Assembly: GCF_037975245.1 (NCBI RefSeq)
Contig: NC_092576.1
Location: forward strand, 4,170,001-4,234,000
Direction: 5' to 3'
Source: Apostichopus japonicus
Taxonomy: Eukaryota > Echinodermata > Holothuroidea > Aspidochirotida > Stichopodidae
DNA: 64,000 nt
Part shown: positions 1 through 13,179 of the stretch, piece after piece
Layout: each line of letters starts with the position of its first letter
Numbering within the stretch: the first letter of the stretch is position 1
Notes under the pieces: generated by a model
Database searches by the model: none
What the model was told of the DNA's origin: nothing
What the model saw: the letters and a program-made list of their open reading frames with translations, nothing else
Position numbers and translations under genes: made by a program

Positions 1-3000
1 TATTGTTATGACTGAAACTGCCCATGACACTACAAAAGGCATGTGAATACATAACTGGACAGAAAAGAAAAAAACGGTCGGAGATAAAATGAAAGTCTGC
101 TACTGTGTATACAATTCAAATTGTATTAAAAGGCTAAAATGAAAGTCACAACGTCTAAAACTTTAACATGTTAATATCTTCCCTCAAAAGTTGCGCATTG
201 TACTTAATGCAAATATTCTCATGTAGAAAGAGGCTCTTTTGTAGGTAACAAACCACCTCTGGGGTTTCGCGGAAAGAGAAAGAAAGATCTTCTACACATT
301 TCCAAATATAACATCCTACCAAGTAATCATTATATTAAACGAATAGCCTAACCACCTTTTACCTATAATTGGCCTGATATGTGATAAGAATAGTATCCAT
401 CTCAAAGAGTACGTCAGACAAACCATCCATCTTCAATCTTTACCAAAATGTAAATTTTAGTTACATATTTCTTACATTCCGACATTTAAATGTTGTGAAG
501 TTAAAAGTTCCTTATTCGTTACCTATTTCACTCCATTCGGGTTCAATAGACAATGTAATCTTACGTCAATCAAACTGAACAGCAAATTGCACCATCGTAA
601 CTAGTTTATTATTACCATAGAAGGTTACCAGATTGATGTAAAGAAATCATAACTAAAAACTACTCCAACATTGTTTTTCAACTTGACAAATTTGCATTTA
701 CTTGTGCATCATTGATTTGAGCAAAAATATAGACCGTATTCCGAGCCCTGTTTTCAATGTTGCAACCTAGTGTTAGATACAATGCGACCGCTATGGATTA
801 GAGGCATATCAGCATTTTTGCCGTAACTGTTTTGCGCGCAGCATATACATCGAAGGCAACACAGCAATAGCCGCTGAAGCCGCAGTGAATTTTCAGACCT
901 GCTGATGTACATCATGCCTGGCTAAGCATGCTCTTACTACAGGAAGTTAATTACAGTTGGAGTTCAAGTTATATATACTTACGAAGCTTTACGAAGGCTA
1001 TCATGATATTGTTAATGATTTATCCTTGACAGTTAATACATTTGTTAATGTTTTACTTGGTTGGAAATGTTTTCTGTATTTAGAATTAACCACATTACAA
1101 CTATTTGTAGAAGTATTATATCTCTGTGCTAGGATAAATGATTGAAATATTATAAAGCTAAACAAAGCCGATTTCACTTACTTTCCTCTGATGACAGTAA
1201 CCACTCTGCTGTTGCCAGTTGCATAATTGCAACAAGACGAAGAACAATTTCAGCAATTTTGATAAGGAAACAGCTTCAGCCCTCAGAATATTCCATTACA
1301 TAAGTGTGCGGTAAATCCCTAAATAAACTGCTTTACTAGATAAGAATTGTTAATGTTTTTTACATTTATTTTTCTACAGATTCTGGACACCAATAGGATT
1401 ACCGGAAGAGTGTATTGCATTATGGGATCAAAAGCAATGTCAGTATCAGATTGTACTTCGAAAAGATGAAACAAAGGAATGTCAGAAGGAGCCAATGGCT
1501 GGCGTCTTGTAAAATACTTCTGACACATATATACTTGTGGATGACGTGACTCCGTGCGCATACAGTAGAAACAAAAGGGAACTTAATTAAAGAACGAATG
1601 TTCTAGTTTGACGTGACTTTACCCAAGTACATATCAACCCTGGAGGTTGAAACCTTGAGTTGATCATATTTAATGCCATATATGGCATACTGCATCATGA
1701 AGAAACGACGTCATAGATTTGACTATTTCCAATAAATGTCAGGAGATTTAATTTATAATTCATATGTATTGAGGTGAGTTACGTTCACATATGGACGCCC
1801 ACAGTAATTGTTACATTAAGACAACTTAATGATTGAGGCTAAGATAAAAAGAAATACACTTTGAACTCTAAAACAAATATCAGATTGATTACGGTATTAA
1901 TATGAAATAGTTGAACTAATCAAAGTTGTTTTCTTAACGTTATATCAATTTCTCATAATTCGGAAGTTTAAGAAACTAGTGTATATTGGATTGATTAAAA
2001 ATCAGTTGTGCTGTTTTTAGTGTAAGCGGAGTGTGGAATAAGAAACAACTGGTATATGGTATTTAAGGTTTCCTTTAACATTTATCGAGCACCTCAGGAG
2101 AAATCTGTTTACAGTCGAACTGAGGAAATATCAAGAAAGAAATCGAGTAAATTTAGACTTCAATCGATAGCATTACATGCTGTACTTGTTTTCACATGCT
2201 GATAATCGAAGATACCTATAGCATGTCTGTGTTGCACTTTTCATATCTTGTCGGCACTTTTAAGCACTTTCAATCAATAACATTACAATCTTTTTTCCTT
2301 TACCTTAATGTTCTTTTCTTATCTATAATCAGCATAGCAAAAATAGATTGATTATAATTTTACGATTCATACACATAACTTGGATGACATTTTCTTCCAT
2401 TCACCAATAAGTAAATTCACTAATGACTTTTCTTCAAATATTTGTTTTTTTATTATTCAATCAGATCAAGTCAAGGCAATTATTGTGTGATACTGTGAAC
2501 ATCAAATATATTTGTTAACTGTCAGTATTATCCCTCTACTGAGCCTGTTATGCCAACATGGTACCTTCTTGTTTCATGGTTTCGTTGACTGTTACATACT
2601 TAACAACTCAAAATATCCATAGCTGAACTGGATGTCATCAAAATCTGGAAATATTGTTATGATTGTGTAGCAAATTCATTAACATTATTTCTAAATGTTC
2701 ACTGTATCTTCAGTTTTAAAGCATGGAACCCATGAAACCTAAGTTATGTGAATACAAATACGAGTTCAGAAGTTCAGAAGTTCAAACTATTTGAGGCGAT
2801 TGAATAATAAATTGCTTTTTGTAAATGTTCTTCCTACATTGATTATATCCCTTCAACATTTGAACACCCCTCTCTTTAGAATGGTAACAGCTGAACAGTT
2901 AAAACATATTCTTCTTTCTCTAGAAGAATTTTTTTTGCCCATTTTCTTGTCCTCGTTCTTGTACTTAAGTTGTCTTTACTGAATTGCTACCTAAAAAATG

Positions 3001-3312
3001 AATAAAATCTGTTCCTTTAAACTTTTGTCTGATTTGTGATGTATTCAATCATATAAAAATTCAGATGTGAATTCAAAAGTAGGTTCTGCAGAACAATATA
3101 AGAAATGTATGTAAATTAACAGTAGGCGTATTTAACAGTTTGGTTGAAAATCTCAAAGATATATATATAGGAGAAACTTCGTTGGCAAACATTCCGGGTG
3201 ATACTGATTAATTAATTGCCTTTCAAGTTTTTGTTGAACAGAACTGGATTTTTACACACTTTACTTGCATTTGGGATTTCTTGCTTAATTTGACTAAAGT
3301 AGTTATCTTTAA
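1..3312. other. No gene recognised
   Basis: AT-rich sequence with frequent stops in all frames. The longest open frames are about 60-80 codons and show no recognisable domain, no splice-bounded coding character and no repeat family that I could name. I see nothing functional here. Confidence 0.5.
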
Positions 3313-3600
3313 CCGGTGCTGTGGCCGAGAGGATAAAGGCTGTGGCATTTGAAGCTATGAGGCTTAGCAATCGGGAGGTTCCGGGTTCGATACCCGGCCG
3401 GGTCATAGTAGGGTGAGTTTTTCATCCAAGAGCTATCTACGGTTTTCCCAACTGAATGACTTTCTAATTTGAAAAGATTCCAAATTAGATTTAAGATCTT
3501 GAATTGGAAGCCACCCGACTTGTAAGTTGTAATCCATAAGCACTTACCGTCTTCTCCCGCATTTGCGGTCGCTAAAGCGTCGTAAAAATAACTGCTGATT
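3313..3600 (+). mobile_element. tRNA-Ser-derived SINE
   Basis: The first about 93 bases resemble a type II tRNA. There is an A-box-like stretch (GTGGCCGAGAGG at 3321-3332), an anticodon region close to the serine UGA type (ATTTGAA), a long variable arm, and a perfect T arm at 3381-3397 (CCGGG, loop TTCGATA, CCCGG) that holds the B box. About 195 bases of unrelated AT-rich body follow and end near GCGTCGTAAAAATAA. A tRNA head plus an anonymous body is SINE architecture; the D-stem and acceptor are not clean enough for a working tRNA. The right boundary is approximate, because I found no second copy in the window. Confidence 0.6.
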
Positions 3601-4398
3601 ATCGTAATTTTTATTGTAAATGTTAATTGCCATATTGGGGGCTACGTCTCGGGTCATCGAAAATAAATTCCACTTACGTGTACTTGTATCATAATTTATA
3701 TTGTTACACACTCTAATACAGCTGTATATAACAGTATGGAACCATTATACCACAAGCACATTACGTTTGAATATAACTGACTTGTAACAAATTCTATTTC
3801 CTGTATAGTAAATTAGTGGGAAGAGCCTATGGTTACCAAGAAGCAGATAATTAACCTTTGCATACTTTGAAGTGGTCTCAGGGTACTAAGTTTAGCTGTA
3901 GCAAAAGACTTCAATAGCATATGATATTTTATCATATATTAAAGGATAGCAAACTTGAATTCCCGTTTTATTTAGGAGGACATAATTAATGCGATAACAA
4001 AATACCAATGTACTTAACCAGAGAGTCACAAAGGTCATTCACACTGACAAGATAGGCTATCATCAATAATTAAACCTTAATATTTTATACTAGATGATTT
4101 TGTGTCACGTGTTATGGGCTTCAGATAACGGCCTTTCCCATATCCCTAAACGTACACTTTATTTGTTTTCTTATCTAATTAATATCAAGCAAGATTATTG
4201 ACGCAAATGACGTGACATTGATAAAGAATCCCTTCCAGCGCGGACCTTGGCCTTTTATTTCCTTTGAAATGCCAATAATACCCAACAACTTATCTTGTCA
4301 ACGGAATTCTCCCTTCTGAATTAGAAGCGTAAAGACGTAACATCTTACCGTGTTGCAACTTGTTAAAATATAATTCCATAGGCGCTCAACAATCTAAC

Positions 4399-4408
4399 AA
4401 GATGGCGG
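4399..4408 (+). promoter_or_regulatory. YY1-like motif over start codon
   Basis: AAGATGGCGG overlaps the initiator ATG and the first splice donor of the dispanin gene. It matches the known YY1 core (AAGATGGCG), a motif often found at the 5' end of metazoan genes with the ATG inside it. Whether it is bound here is inference. Confidence 0.3.
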
Positions 4409-5623
4409 GTAAGTATCATACAGTTTTGTCTTTGCAATTATCATCAATTTACTTATATTTAACAATATTTTGGTATACATATCTCATTTAGGAGTTAGAA
4501 GTATGATGTACATCAACGACAGATAAGGATAGAAATACAGGTTATGCACAATATATGGGAATAACGGCCCATATTCGTCTATGATTCATTCTTTTGTGAA
4601 ACTCGAAAGTTTGCGACGTTATTGTGTTCAGGAATTATCGGACACACATCAGCCACTAATGTTGCATAGTGACGAATCACAATTTTAAGGTTACAAACTC
4701 CTTATAACTGTAGTTCTGTATTGAGGTTTTGTCTTATGATGTTGAATTATCGCGTCCGACTGGTCATAAGGTTTTGCTAAAAAGTTTTATCACTTGCAAT
4801 ATCCCTAACAGTTCCACAGAACTAACTTTTGTTCAAGCTGTTATTTTAATATGAAACGGAAATACATATTTTGTAAATTGTTTGTAATATATTTCAAGTG
4901 ACGAGGTCGGGCATTAATTAATGTCACACACGTGGCATTAATTTCATATTATACGGGCCAGTGGTCCAAGTCCATGCATGAAACGACGAAGATCATGTAC
5001 ATAGATCGCATATATACGCAATGTATAATTCTGATGTAATATATGGGTCAGATGCCTATTAATTATAGATTTAAAACCCTTAAAATAGATATAATTATTT
5101 CGATATTGACATATAAGGCTTAAAGTACTAGCGATATAAACGTCAGGAATAAATTTTAGTTTATCAACTGGATAATACTTGTAGTTAATACACAGTCTTT
5201 TGGTAGCGTAATTACATAATTATATCAGTTTTCTCTGATGTTATTTTATAGGCTTTTGGAACAAAAAGTAACATTATCCATGATATATGAAGCTGTCTGA
5301 CTGATTGATTCATTATTAATATCTTGTTTGAATATCCAATTAACAAATTCTTACAAGAGGACACACATGTATATCCATTCTTAAATTTATGTATCTACCT
5401 ATAGATAAGAGGTCAAATCCACTGGTCTGATTTTGAGACATACATTTTCATTCCAACTTGATTTGATGTGCCCACCTAGATGATTGCTAGTTCTGTTTAA
5501 TTGCACGTCCATACATTTATCAGATTGGACGTGGTATGATGTACCTTCTGTCATATGTATAGTCCAGTGAAGTATATACATCATAATGTAGATGACCAAC
5601 CTGTTCATATAAGCCATATATGA

Positions 5624-5687
<64 letters not shown>

Positions 5688-7554
5688 CTATATATATATA
5701 TATAACTATATATAACCAAATCGGATTTCGGTCAGGAGAACCCGTCAAAAATGTAACCATTGATTTGAATGTTATTTATTTTTTCCAACATGATACCATT
5801 TTAAAGTATTTTCTATCATTATTAGATAACACAACATTTGAAAGCGACAAGCAGAATATTTTGCCTACACAACACTTTGCAAATACAAATGCTTATTACG
5901 TAAGTACCATTGTATTAAACGATAAATAATTTGTGAAGTATCCATAGAAACGTTTCAATGCTACAGAATGAAAAATATAACAGGTTCTTGGGATGATGTT
6001 ATATGTTATGATCTGATATCACAAACCGAAACACTATCCATTAAAAGTAATGTTCGTCTAGGAGACACTTATAACAATCGTCATATTTTATTAACTCACA
6101 AAAATATCGTAATAACTAAAATATTAAAAAAATATGGATTTATCTTGTTAATATCCATGATTTAAACAATAATTCATATAAAATATGTGTATGCTTTTGA
6201 AATATGTGTTTTGCGTTAAACCTAAAAATAACAGATATGTTATTGCATTTAGAATAGATCGACTATGTGGTGGTTGAGTAGTGGGCCAAATATTTTCTTT
6301 AATGTTTCCCATCCTTGATAGGATGGCGTATTTCGTACGCATGTTTAAGAAATAAACTTCCAAGAAATGCTTGAATGAAATAGAAACAACTGAATATTCA
6401 ACTGATAAGTTTGATTCGAATCAAGAGAAGGAATGACCTTTCTCAATTATTTTTTATGTGTCTCTCTTTCTTTTATTTTTTGCTCTCTTGTCGTTATGAA
6501 ATAATAATTACATTAATATCTGATTTTAGGAACAACAGCCCGCTCCGACTCAGACGATTGTCCATGTCAACAACACAGTACCGAGTCCTCCTGACTATTT
6601 CATTTTTTCCATTTTTGTAACCATCTGCTGTTGCCTGCCATTTGGAATTGTTGCCTTGGTGAAATCTAGCGAGGTCAGTTACTTAAAAATTGCAATCATG
6701 ACAGGACACTTTCCTTTCAGCCTGTAACACTATCTTCATGTTAAACTTAATGAATCGTTATGTTTAGAGACATACATCTTTATAGACCTTTCGGTTGTTT
6801 ATAAAACCATGTGAAACGTTTAATATCTAACTGTCTTAGTAAGTTTACTTAAATGGTTGTTTATTAACTTAAGTCAAATTATTTCCTTGAATATGTACGG
6901 TATACTGCATTGGGAAACTAATTAAATCAATTTCGAATAAATTCAATAGAACCATTACAAAATAATATCCATATCCAGGTTTCAAAGAAAGTTCTCTTAT
7001 GAAAGTATGTTACCAAATTTCATTCGTTAAAATAGGCTAACAACAGTTAAGCACCTCACAAAACAACGCTATCTTTCTTAAAAACTGTTAAATTAGCGAT
7101 CACGTTATACCGATGCGGCAATATTTATGTACAACTACATTACATTGCTCCATAACAAACACGTGATGTGTCCAGTGTATTTGCATTTGACTTTTGACCA
7201 TCACGTTATCTCTGTTTTAACAGCATTAATGGTATAGTGTCTGGTAACAAACAAAAAACATAGGGCATGGAAAATACTTCAAAGATCAAATTTCCTTGTG
7301 CTTGTCACAATTCCTTATCATGTTTTAAATGTCAAAATTGTGTTCGGTGTATAAGATTTTATTTATTCTGTTTTTATATTTGTTTTTGTAAGGTCCGCAC
7401 ACGAGCTCGAATAGGTGACATTGAAGGGGCTCAGCTTTCCTCGCGTCAGGCCAAGACGTGGAGTTTTGCCGGATTTTTCACTGGTATCGGCATAGTTGTG
7501 GCAGTAGTGGCCATTTACGTCATCATCATTATTGCAGCCGCGAACAGTTATTAA
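4402..7554 (+). CDS. CD225/dispanin (IFITM-like) membrane protein
   Basis: Small two-pass membrane protein of the CD225/dispanin family, which includes vertebrate IFITM and PRRT proteins. Exons seen: a likely initiator exon 4402-4408 (ATGGCGG, then gtaagt), 6530-6673 (48 codons) and 7393-7554 (53 codons plus TAA). Exon 6530-6673 encodes a Pro/Gln-rich start, then PPDYFIFSIFVTICCCLPFG, a first hydrophobic segment with a Cys cluster at the place where IFITM proteins are palmitoylated, and VALVKSSE. The last exon gives the intracellular loop with the family's GD...GAQ...S..AK pattern (GDIEGAQLSSRQAK) and a second membrane helix ending in AAANSY. The last two exons join in phase 0. The initiator exon ends in phase 1, so at least one coding exon of length 3n+2 must lie between 4411 and 6529, or the true first exon is elsewhere. 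Family membership is firm; the 5' end is not. AATAAA occurs at 8241, some 690 bases past the stop. Confidence 0.82.
5627..5708. repeat. (TA)n microsatellite
   Basis: About 80 bases of almost pure AT dinucleotide repeat with CTA interruptions near its right end, inside the first intron interval of the dispanin gene. It produces spurious Tyr-Ile reading frames on both strands. Confidence 0.95.
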
Positions 7555-10500
7555 TCAAGTAATCATGTGTCACAACATATTGTGTTGTACTTCACTTGGT
7601 GTAAAATAACACATTTACCAATTTTCTATGAACTAAACACAATACTTCCCATCAGAATTAAATATTGAGCTAACAAAGTGCTTCATCAAAAGTCCATTGT
7701 GTAATTGCATTGCTTATGATACTATTACAGGGGCGAACCCACATTAAGTCCTTGGGGTTGTTAGCCCCACACTAAATTCATGAGGGGTCACCCCCACTGT
7801 CAGTACAGTACCTAAATATAATACACTAACATGGATGTGCAGTACGACCTAATCAGTCAAAAAAAAAAAAATCGAAATTATATTATAAGTTGCTAACTTT
7901 ATCACCATTACACATACAAGCACGCTCCACTTTACCAAATTTCTCATTGGGAGTGTGGGGAGGGGGGGGGGTGCTGACACTCATCCTCTTAAAATGCTCC
8001 CAACCGACGATAAACATCTTAGACCATCCCAACCCCTCCCCCTCACCTTCCCCTTCCTCCCAAGCCTCAACTCATTGCAAAATATCGGTTGCCTGAACTG
8101 TTATAAACAGAAGTAAAACGAAGCAGTTGAATTTAAAGATAGATAATTTATATTGTAGTATATATGTTTATCTAACGTCAGTTCCCTTTTACACTGTCTT
8201 AAAGGAGCTGCTGGTCTCAACTTTTAACATGTTGTTAAGAAATAAATACAACTAATTTAACGGACTAAACAATGATTTCTTTCCGACACCTTCCCCAATC
8301 TACTCCACCACATTAAATGATTAAATGCGTTGTACAATAGGTTCGAAGATCTCGACCTATGGTTACTGTCGGTGACTCATCAATTCCATTAGAGAAAGCT
8401 TAGGTTTCTTGCCTAATGTAATCAGAAGACATATATACTCTGTAAAGTCAAACCAGCTGGGAAGATACTTCTGTTGTTTAACGTATTTATCACTCCCTAT
8501 ATAATAACTGCTGCGTAGCATTGATCATGGCGGGGTGGAGGGGGGAGGGGGCGGGGGTTGCATGGGCAGGGGTTACTCGGAATTTTGAAGAATGTCGGTC
8601 ATGTTTTTAAGGGGTAGACAGAATTCGCCGAAAAAGACTTTGTAAGATCTAAAAGAGATAGGAAGGAGTTGTTGAGGGGGTGCTTAAGCTATTAATCCTA
8701 ACCACATGGGAATGGATGAAACGCGTAGTACTGACTTTATGTTTCCGTTACTAGAAAATGCATTTATTTCAGAAAATGAAAATAAAGCGATCAAGCATCA
8801 TCATTTTGTATATGCATATTCATAGCTTATTTTAATAATCTAACATATTCAGCAGTATTTATTATTCGTAAGCCAAAGTCCACGCATTAGTTGACAGTAT
8901 TTGTTATTCGTAAGCCAAAGTCCACGTTCCTGGACAATAAGAGAGGGCGGCATCGCTAAATAATACATCTCTTCTGCGTTCATCTCTCAGAAAAGGGATT
9001 CAAGCAAATCACATGTGTATTAGCTTCTTTTTGTTACCAATATTGATCAATAAATGAATAATTCCCTTGTTTTCTTGTAACTGAAGTTCCTACTCATTTT
9101 AACTCTTTTGGGTCGTTGGTTGAGCTTGAACGGCGCCCTCTACTCATATAAGCTACATATCTTCCCAACTTCCAGGCACTTGTGCACTTTCATCAAGATC
9201 AGATCAGCCAGTATTTCATACAAGTCAAAGTATATCTATAAACTTCAAATGTTTGGTAATCATTTACTAATGGTTGGTTGTTTTCATAATATGCATATAC
9301 ATGAAATCGAATTGCTCATATCACCCAGTTTTCTCACTACAATTGAAAACAAATTAAACAGTAGTGAGTTAGCAAACGGGAGCCCTCTATACTATTTTTT
9401 TTTTCATAGGATGAATATTGCAAATCCAGACACATGTTCTTTAAGCGAAACATTTCGAAAATCATGGTAGTTCATAGATGATAAAATAATGCCTGGAAAT
9501 GGATTGATCCTCAGCTTCTCCTGAAATTAACTTGTTGTAATGGTCCTTCTTAGTGTTCCAAAATAAGGAGAAGGTATTTTTAGTTGAATTATTTTCTATC
9601 ACGTTTAGAGGCTGGTAACAGACTCTGTGATAGTATCACTATGTTAAAACCTTTGAAAACTGCAAATTTAATCAAATACCACCTAGTGTTAAGAACAATA
9701 CTTTGTCCAAAGATACAGTTTGGTGCTTTTGAATTATCTCAATCTTTGAGAGAACTTGGTACAATTACAATGCTGTGTCTATGGCTGGTCAAAAGACACA
9801 CTGCTATCGTGTTTTTTTTTTCACAAAATGAAACACTTGAATAAAGGGGAAAAATAACTGTTTGACTACGGCCCTTCAAACCGTCATCAATTATACGCCC
9901 GTTAATGGTAGCCTATAATAAAGGCGACAGAGAAGTTGCTGTGAGGTGCAAAGGTATACGTTTTCACAGTTGCGTGGTGAAGTAAGATCCATGAATGCAA
10001 ACAGAAATAATAACCTTCTGGTGCACTTTGAAGTTTTTCAAGCACTTTGTATTTACTACCAAAGTTATTTATCAGATAAAAAACATCATTGCGTTTGGTT
10101 GGCTTTTTCGTTTATTTGGTAAAAGAATAATTAACGATATCGACAGGAGAGTCATATCGAAGTACTTGTGAACTTTTGGACTGTGTTAGCATGAACAGAC
10201 GGACCTTATAAATATCCGATCACTACAATTGCCATACACAGATAGCTTTGAAATTTGGTCATATTCAAGTGAACCAGCAAAGTACGAAAGTCGAGGGAAA
10301 TGTTCGGGCCATGACGAAGTTTTCGGTAGAATTTGGGGATATTTCTTGGTAATGATTCACACATAATAGCTTCTAGCGGGCTTCGCGAAAACAAATATGA
10401 GCCTCAAGCCATAACATTCTTGATTAAGCAACACTCTTGCAACGCATATTAAATGACTCGTTTTGCTTGCGATAAGCTGTGCAATCTAGTAATATTTCAT

Positions 10501-11399
10501 TGTGGTATACCGTGGAGTTTGCTACTAAATTATATCTGCCGTATACAGTTGTTGTCACCATCTAGTGAGATAATCAAGTGACCTTTCGGCAACAACTTCG
10601 TCTTCAAAATATTTATCTCTTGCCAGCTACGGTATTGTTCACAGTATAAAGGAACTGCTCCTGAGAGGGAAAAAAACAGTCATACAGAAGTTTGAAATTG
10701 AAACTAATTATCCTTAAGTGTGGATGAATAAACGTAAGTTTCCAGATGAAACCGTTTTATATTCATCTCATTCACACTTATGTTCAAACGGCGTGTTGAG
10801 TTCGCTTATGTTGTATAGCTTATGTGTGACGAGAATACAAGGGGACACAGTCATGATAAAGGTCCACACAAGATGCTTCTAGAAGCTGTCTATCATCGGA
10901 AAGCACTGATACAACGGTTGCTGGAAAACACAGTTTACATCTTAGTTACGGTTAACGGGTAGCGCGGGTAAATAAAGGATATACCTCTGAATAGGTCCAT
11001 AAAGTATTAGTTGACAAATTTAATTATAAGCTGAGGAAACTTATGTTACTGTATAGCTACTCGTCGTTTGCGTAATTCTGGCAAATTGCATTTCAAATAA
11101 AATCACACCGCAATAATATGCTTACGGTATATGCATGTTATCATTAAAACTATTCAAATATTGCAACGGAAAAATTGTATATCTAATTATAGTAATTAAT
11201 CGGTAAGAGGGAGATGAGAGATGACCTAGCTAGTATTTCCTTCAAATAGACAGATAGACAGATATACAGACACTGCGCCCTTTCAATTGTATTTTCCATC
11301 CAAGAATTATTCTTTCGAATTAATTGACAAACAAAGCTGTCATCGCTTCGTTTTTTTCAGTCCATAGCCACACCTCCCCCCCCCCCTCCACCACCACCA
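7555..11399. other. No gene; G-runs and short duplication
   Basis: Downstream flank of the dispanin gene. Open frames up to 120 codons (for example 9108-9470) show no domain and no splice logic. G-rich runs occur near 7961-7970 and 8527-8575. I see no RNA gene. Confidence 0.5.
8853..8926. repeat. 42-bp tandem duplication
   Basis: Two adjacent copies of a unit starting CAGTATTT and containing TTATTCGTAAGCCAAAGTCC, at 8853 and 8895, so the period is 42 bases with very few differences. A recent local slippage event with no other copies nearby. Confidence 0.8.
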
Positions 11400-11448
11400 T
11401 GGTTGTTCATGTTCCACAACCGTGCACTAGTAATTACAACTGTTGTTA
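11400..11448. repeat. Fold-back family FB2, fragment
   Basis: Shares GTTCATGT.CCACAACCGTGCA..AGTAATTAC with the fuller copy at 11721-11844. Only the left inner arm is present. Confidence 0.55.
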
Positions 11449-11720
11449 CAGATGACACTGTATTAACTGCATAACTGTTAACGTGTTCCTCGTGTAAGAC
11501 AAAGAACTGGGCGACTGGACAAGGAGTCTATGTAGATGAGAATGCCTACCAGTTAAGGAGGTACGGTACCGCTTTATTCCAGTTCACACCTCACTTTAAA
11601 TTTCGCCAATTCGGCATGCCGAGAACGCAAAAAGGCCATGTTTGGGTATATCCATGCATAGGCCTAATCATAGCATGAAATAACTAGATTCGACTTCATT
11701 TTAGAATCGCGTATTAATGA

Positions 11721-11844
11721 ACTCGCTTAATGGTTGGTACAGCAACTACTGTTCATGTCCCACAACCGTGCATCAGTAATTACTACTTTGTGTTCGAAAA
11801 AAGACATGATCAGTAGTTACCGTACAAGCTATGAGCATCGGGTG
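11721..11844. mobile_element. Fold-back MITE, family FB2
   Basis: Short palindromic element. The left arm contains TTGGTACAGCAACTACTGTT and the right arm ends CAGTAGTTACCGTACAAGCT followed by ATGAGCATCGGGTG, so the ends are inverted repeats of one another. A second copy lies at 58174-58318. It has no coding capacity. The terminus resembles the end (CACCCGATAC) of the larger fold-back family FB1 in this window. Confidence 0.65.
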
Positions 11845-12088
11845 AGTTCTGACACCCATTGTACATGGCTTGGTCAGTTTGTACTGTGAATATGAAACAA
11901 CCGTTAGTCAGTATAGACTCAATTATTGTATTATAAGGCCGTAACACATCTTAGACGTGTTAGCAGATACTTCTGTGGAATAGAATACTAACTGACGAAC
12001 TAATTACTGAAACGCTGTTTCAACTAATGACTGGTTAGGGGTCTAAACAACTGTCCCTAGGATTGACTAGTTAGTATACCTTGTACCA

Positions 12089-12330
12089 GTAGCGTAGCCA
12101 GGATTTTTTCAGTGGAGGGGGGCCGCTGGGGGGGGGGGGCTTGACCCTTTCCTGGGAGGGCGTCTTGTTACTATCTAAGCGGAGCGCCACCATGAGTTGG
12201 CACGCAGCGTACAAACAATTTTTAGCTAAAAAGGCCTCCTAGATCGTTGGAAATGACACTTCCCAGGCCTTGTAAGCTGCTGTAAAGTTTTCTCAACATC
12301 CTTTATTTTGAGATCCCATGTCTTGATATG
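12089..12330. repeat. Diverged hAT-MITE-like copy
   Basis: Opens with GCGTAGCCAGGA and a long G-run, and from 12176 to about 12330 shares a block with the intact MITE at 12868-13171: GCGCCACCAT.AGTTGGC, later GAT CG.TGGAAATG.CACTTCCCAGGC. The right boundary is not visible and no target duplication was found. Confidence 0.55.
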
Positions 12331-12540
12331 GTCATCAAATAGTTTAGTGAAATAGAAAGAAAAAACAGGTTAGTTACTTTGAAATACCATGACATATCTT
12401 TTGTGAGTTTGACACCGGCATTGACATTTTTCCACAAATCTGAAAATTGCGCGTGGAAAATAAGGAAAGATTGACTGGGCTTTCAGGCAAGTAAAATACT
12501 GAAATGACCGAACTATATGTAAAACTGACATCAAAGATTG

Positions 12541-12703
12541 CGTCTGAAATATTATCAGGGCGGTAGTTCTCAGCGATAGTGTCGTCTTGCAAATTTGTTT
12601 TTTTAGCGGTTTTAAGAGCATCAGGGCAAGTCCCAGAAGTGAAAACCCGATTGAAAATGTAACAAAGTATCGATGCAATGACGCGAGCAATGATGTGAGA
12701 AAC
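12541..12703 (-). pseudogene. Non-LTR reverse transcriptase relic
   Basis: Minus-strand translation gives a short stretch typical of the N-terminal part of LINE reverse transcriptases (Jockey/CR1/RTE-like): VIASILCYIFNRVFTSGTCP, DALKTAKKTN and ENYRP, matching the family pattern 'I..I.N.S...G.FP...K.A.V.P..K......NYRPIS'. Upstream and downstream of it the frame loses similarity and no YADD-bearing catalytic domain is present. A decayed 5'-truncated insertion. The exact clade cannot be told. Confidence 0.6.
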
Positions 12704-12867
12704 CTGTATGATGTCAGCATATATTTTTACCTTTAACATCTTCTTTGGCATTCCAGTACCTGGAAACCACCTTTCTATAAGGGTATAGTATAGCTCACTA
12801 GCTTGTTTGATCAGTTAATGTGCACTGGTCACATGATCCTGGTTGGCTGTTTGTATTAGTATTTATT

Positions 12868-13171
12868 CAGGCGCGTATAGAGAGGGATTTTCGAAGGGAG
12901 GGGCGAACCTGTAGGCAAAGTATCAGAGCCGTAGATTCGGCATTGGAAACAATCTAAGCGTAGCGCCACCATAAGTTGGCGCGAAGCGCACCCGAAAATT
13001 TTGGCCGAAAATGTCTCCCAGATCGCTGGAAATGGCACTTCCCAGGCATTGCAAGTTGCATCTAAGCATTTTCTATTTTGAAATTATTAGCGATATCATA
13101 AAAACGTACGAAAAATATGCTCAAGGGGGGGGGGGCGGTCTCCCCCTTCGCCGCCCCTGGCTACGCGCCTG
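12868..13171. mobile_element. hAT-type MITE with 8-bp TSD
   Basis: A 304-bp element that begins CAGGCGCGTA and ends TACGCGCCTG, a perfect 10-bp terminal inverted repeat. It is flanked by an exact 8-bp direct repeat TATTTATT (12860-12867 and 13172-13179), the target duplication size of hAT transposases. It has no coding capacity. The interior has an 11-G run near the right end and shares a block with 12176-12330. Confidence 0.85.
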
Positions 13172-13179
13172 TATTTATT

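Noticed and set aside
5399-5719. 106-codon minus-strand Tyr-Ile repeat frame
   Set aside because: It is the (TA)n microsatellite.
9108-9470. 120-codon open frame
   Set aside because: Composition is that of AT-rich non-coding DNA, no domain, no partner exons.
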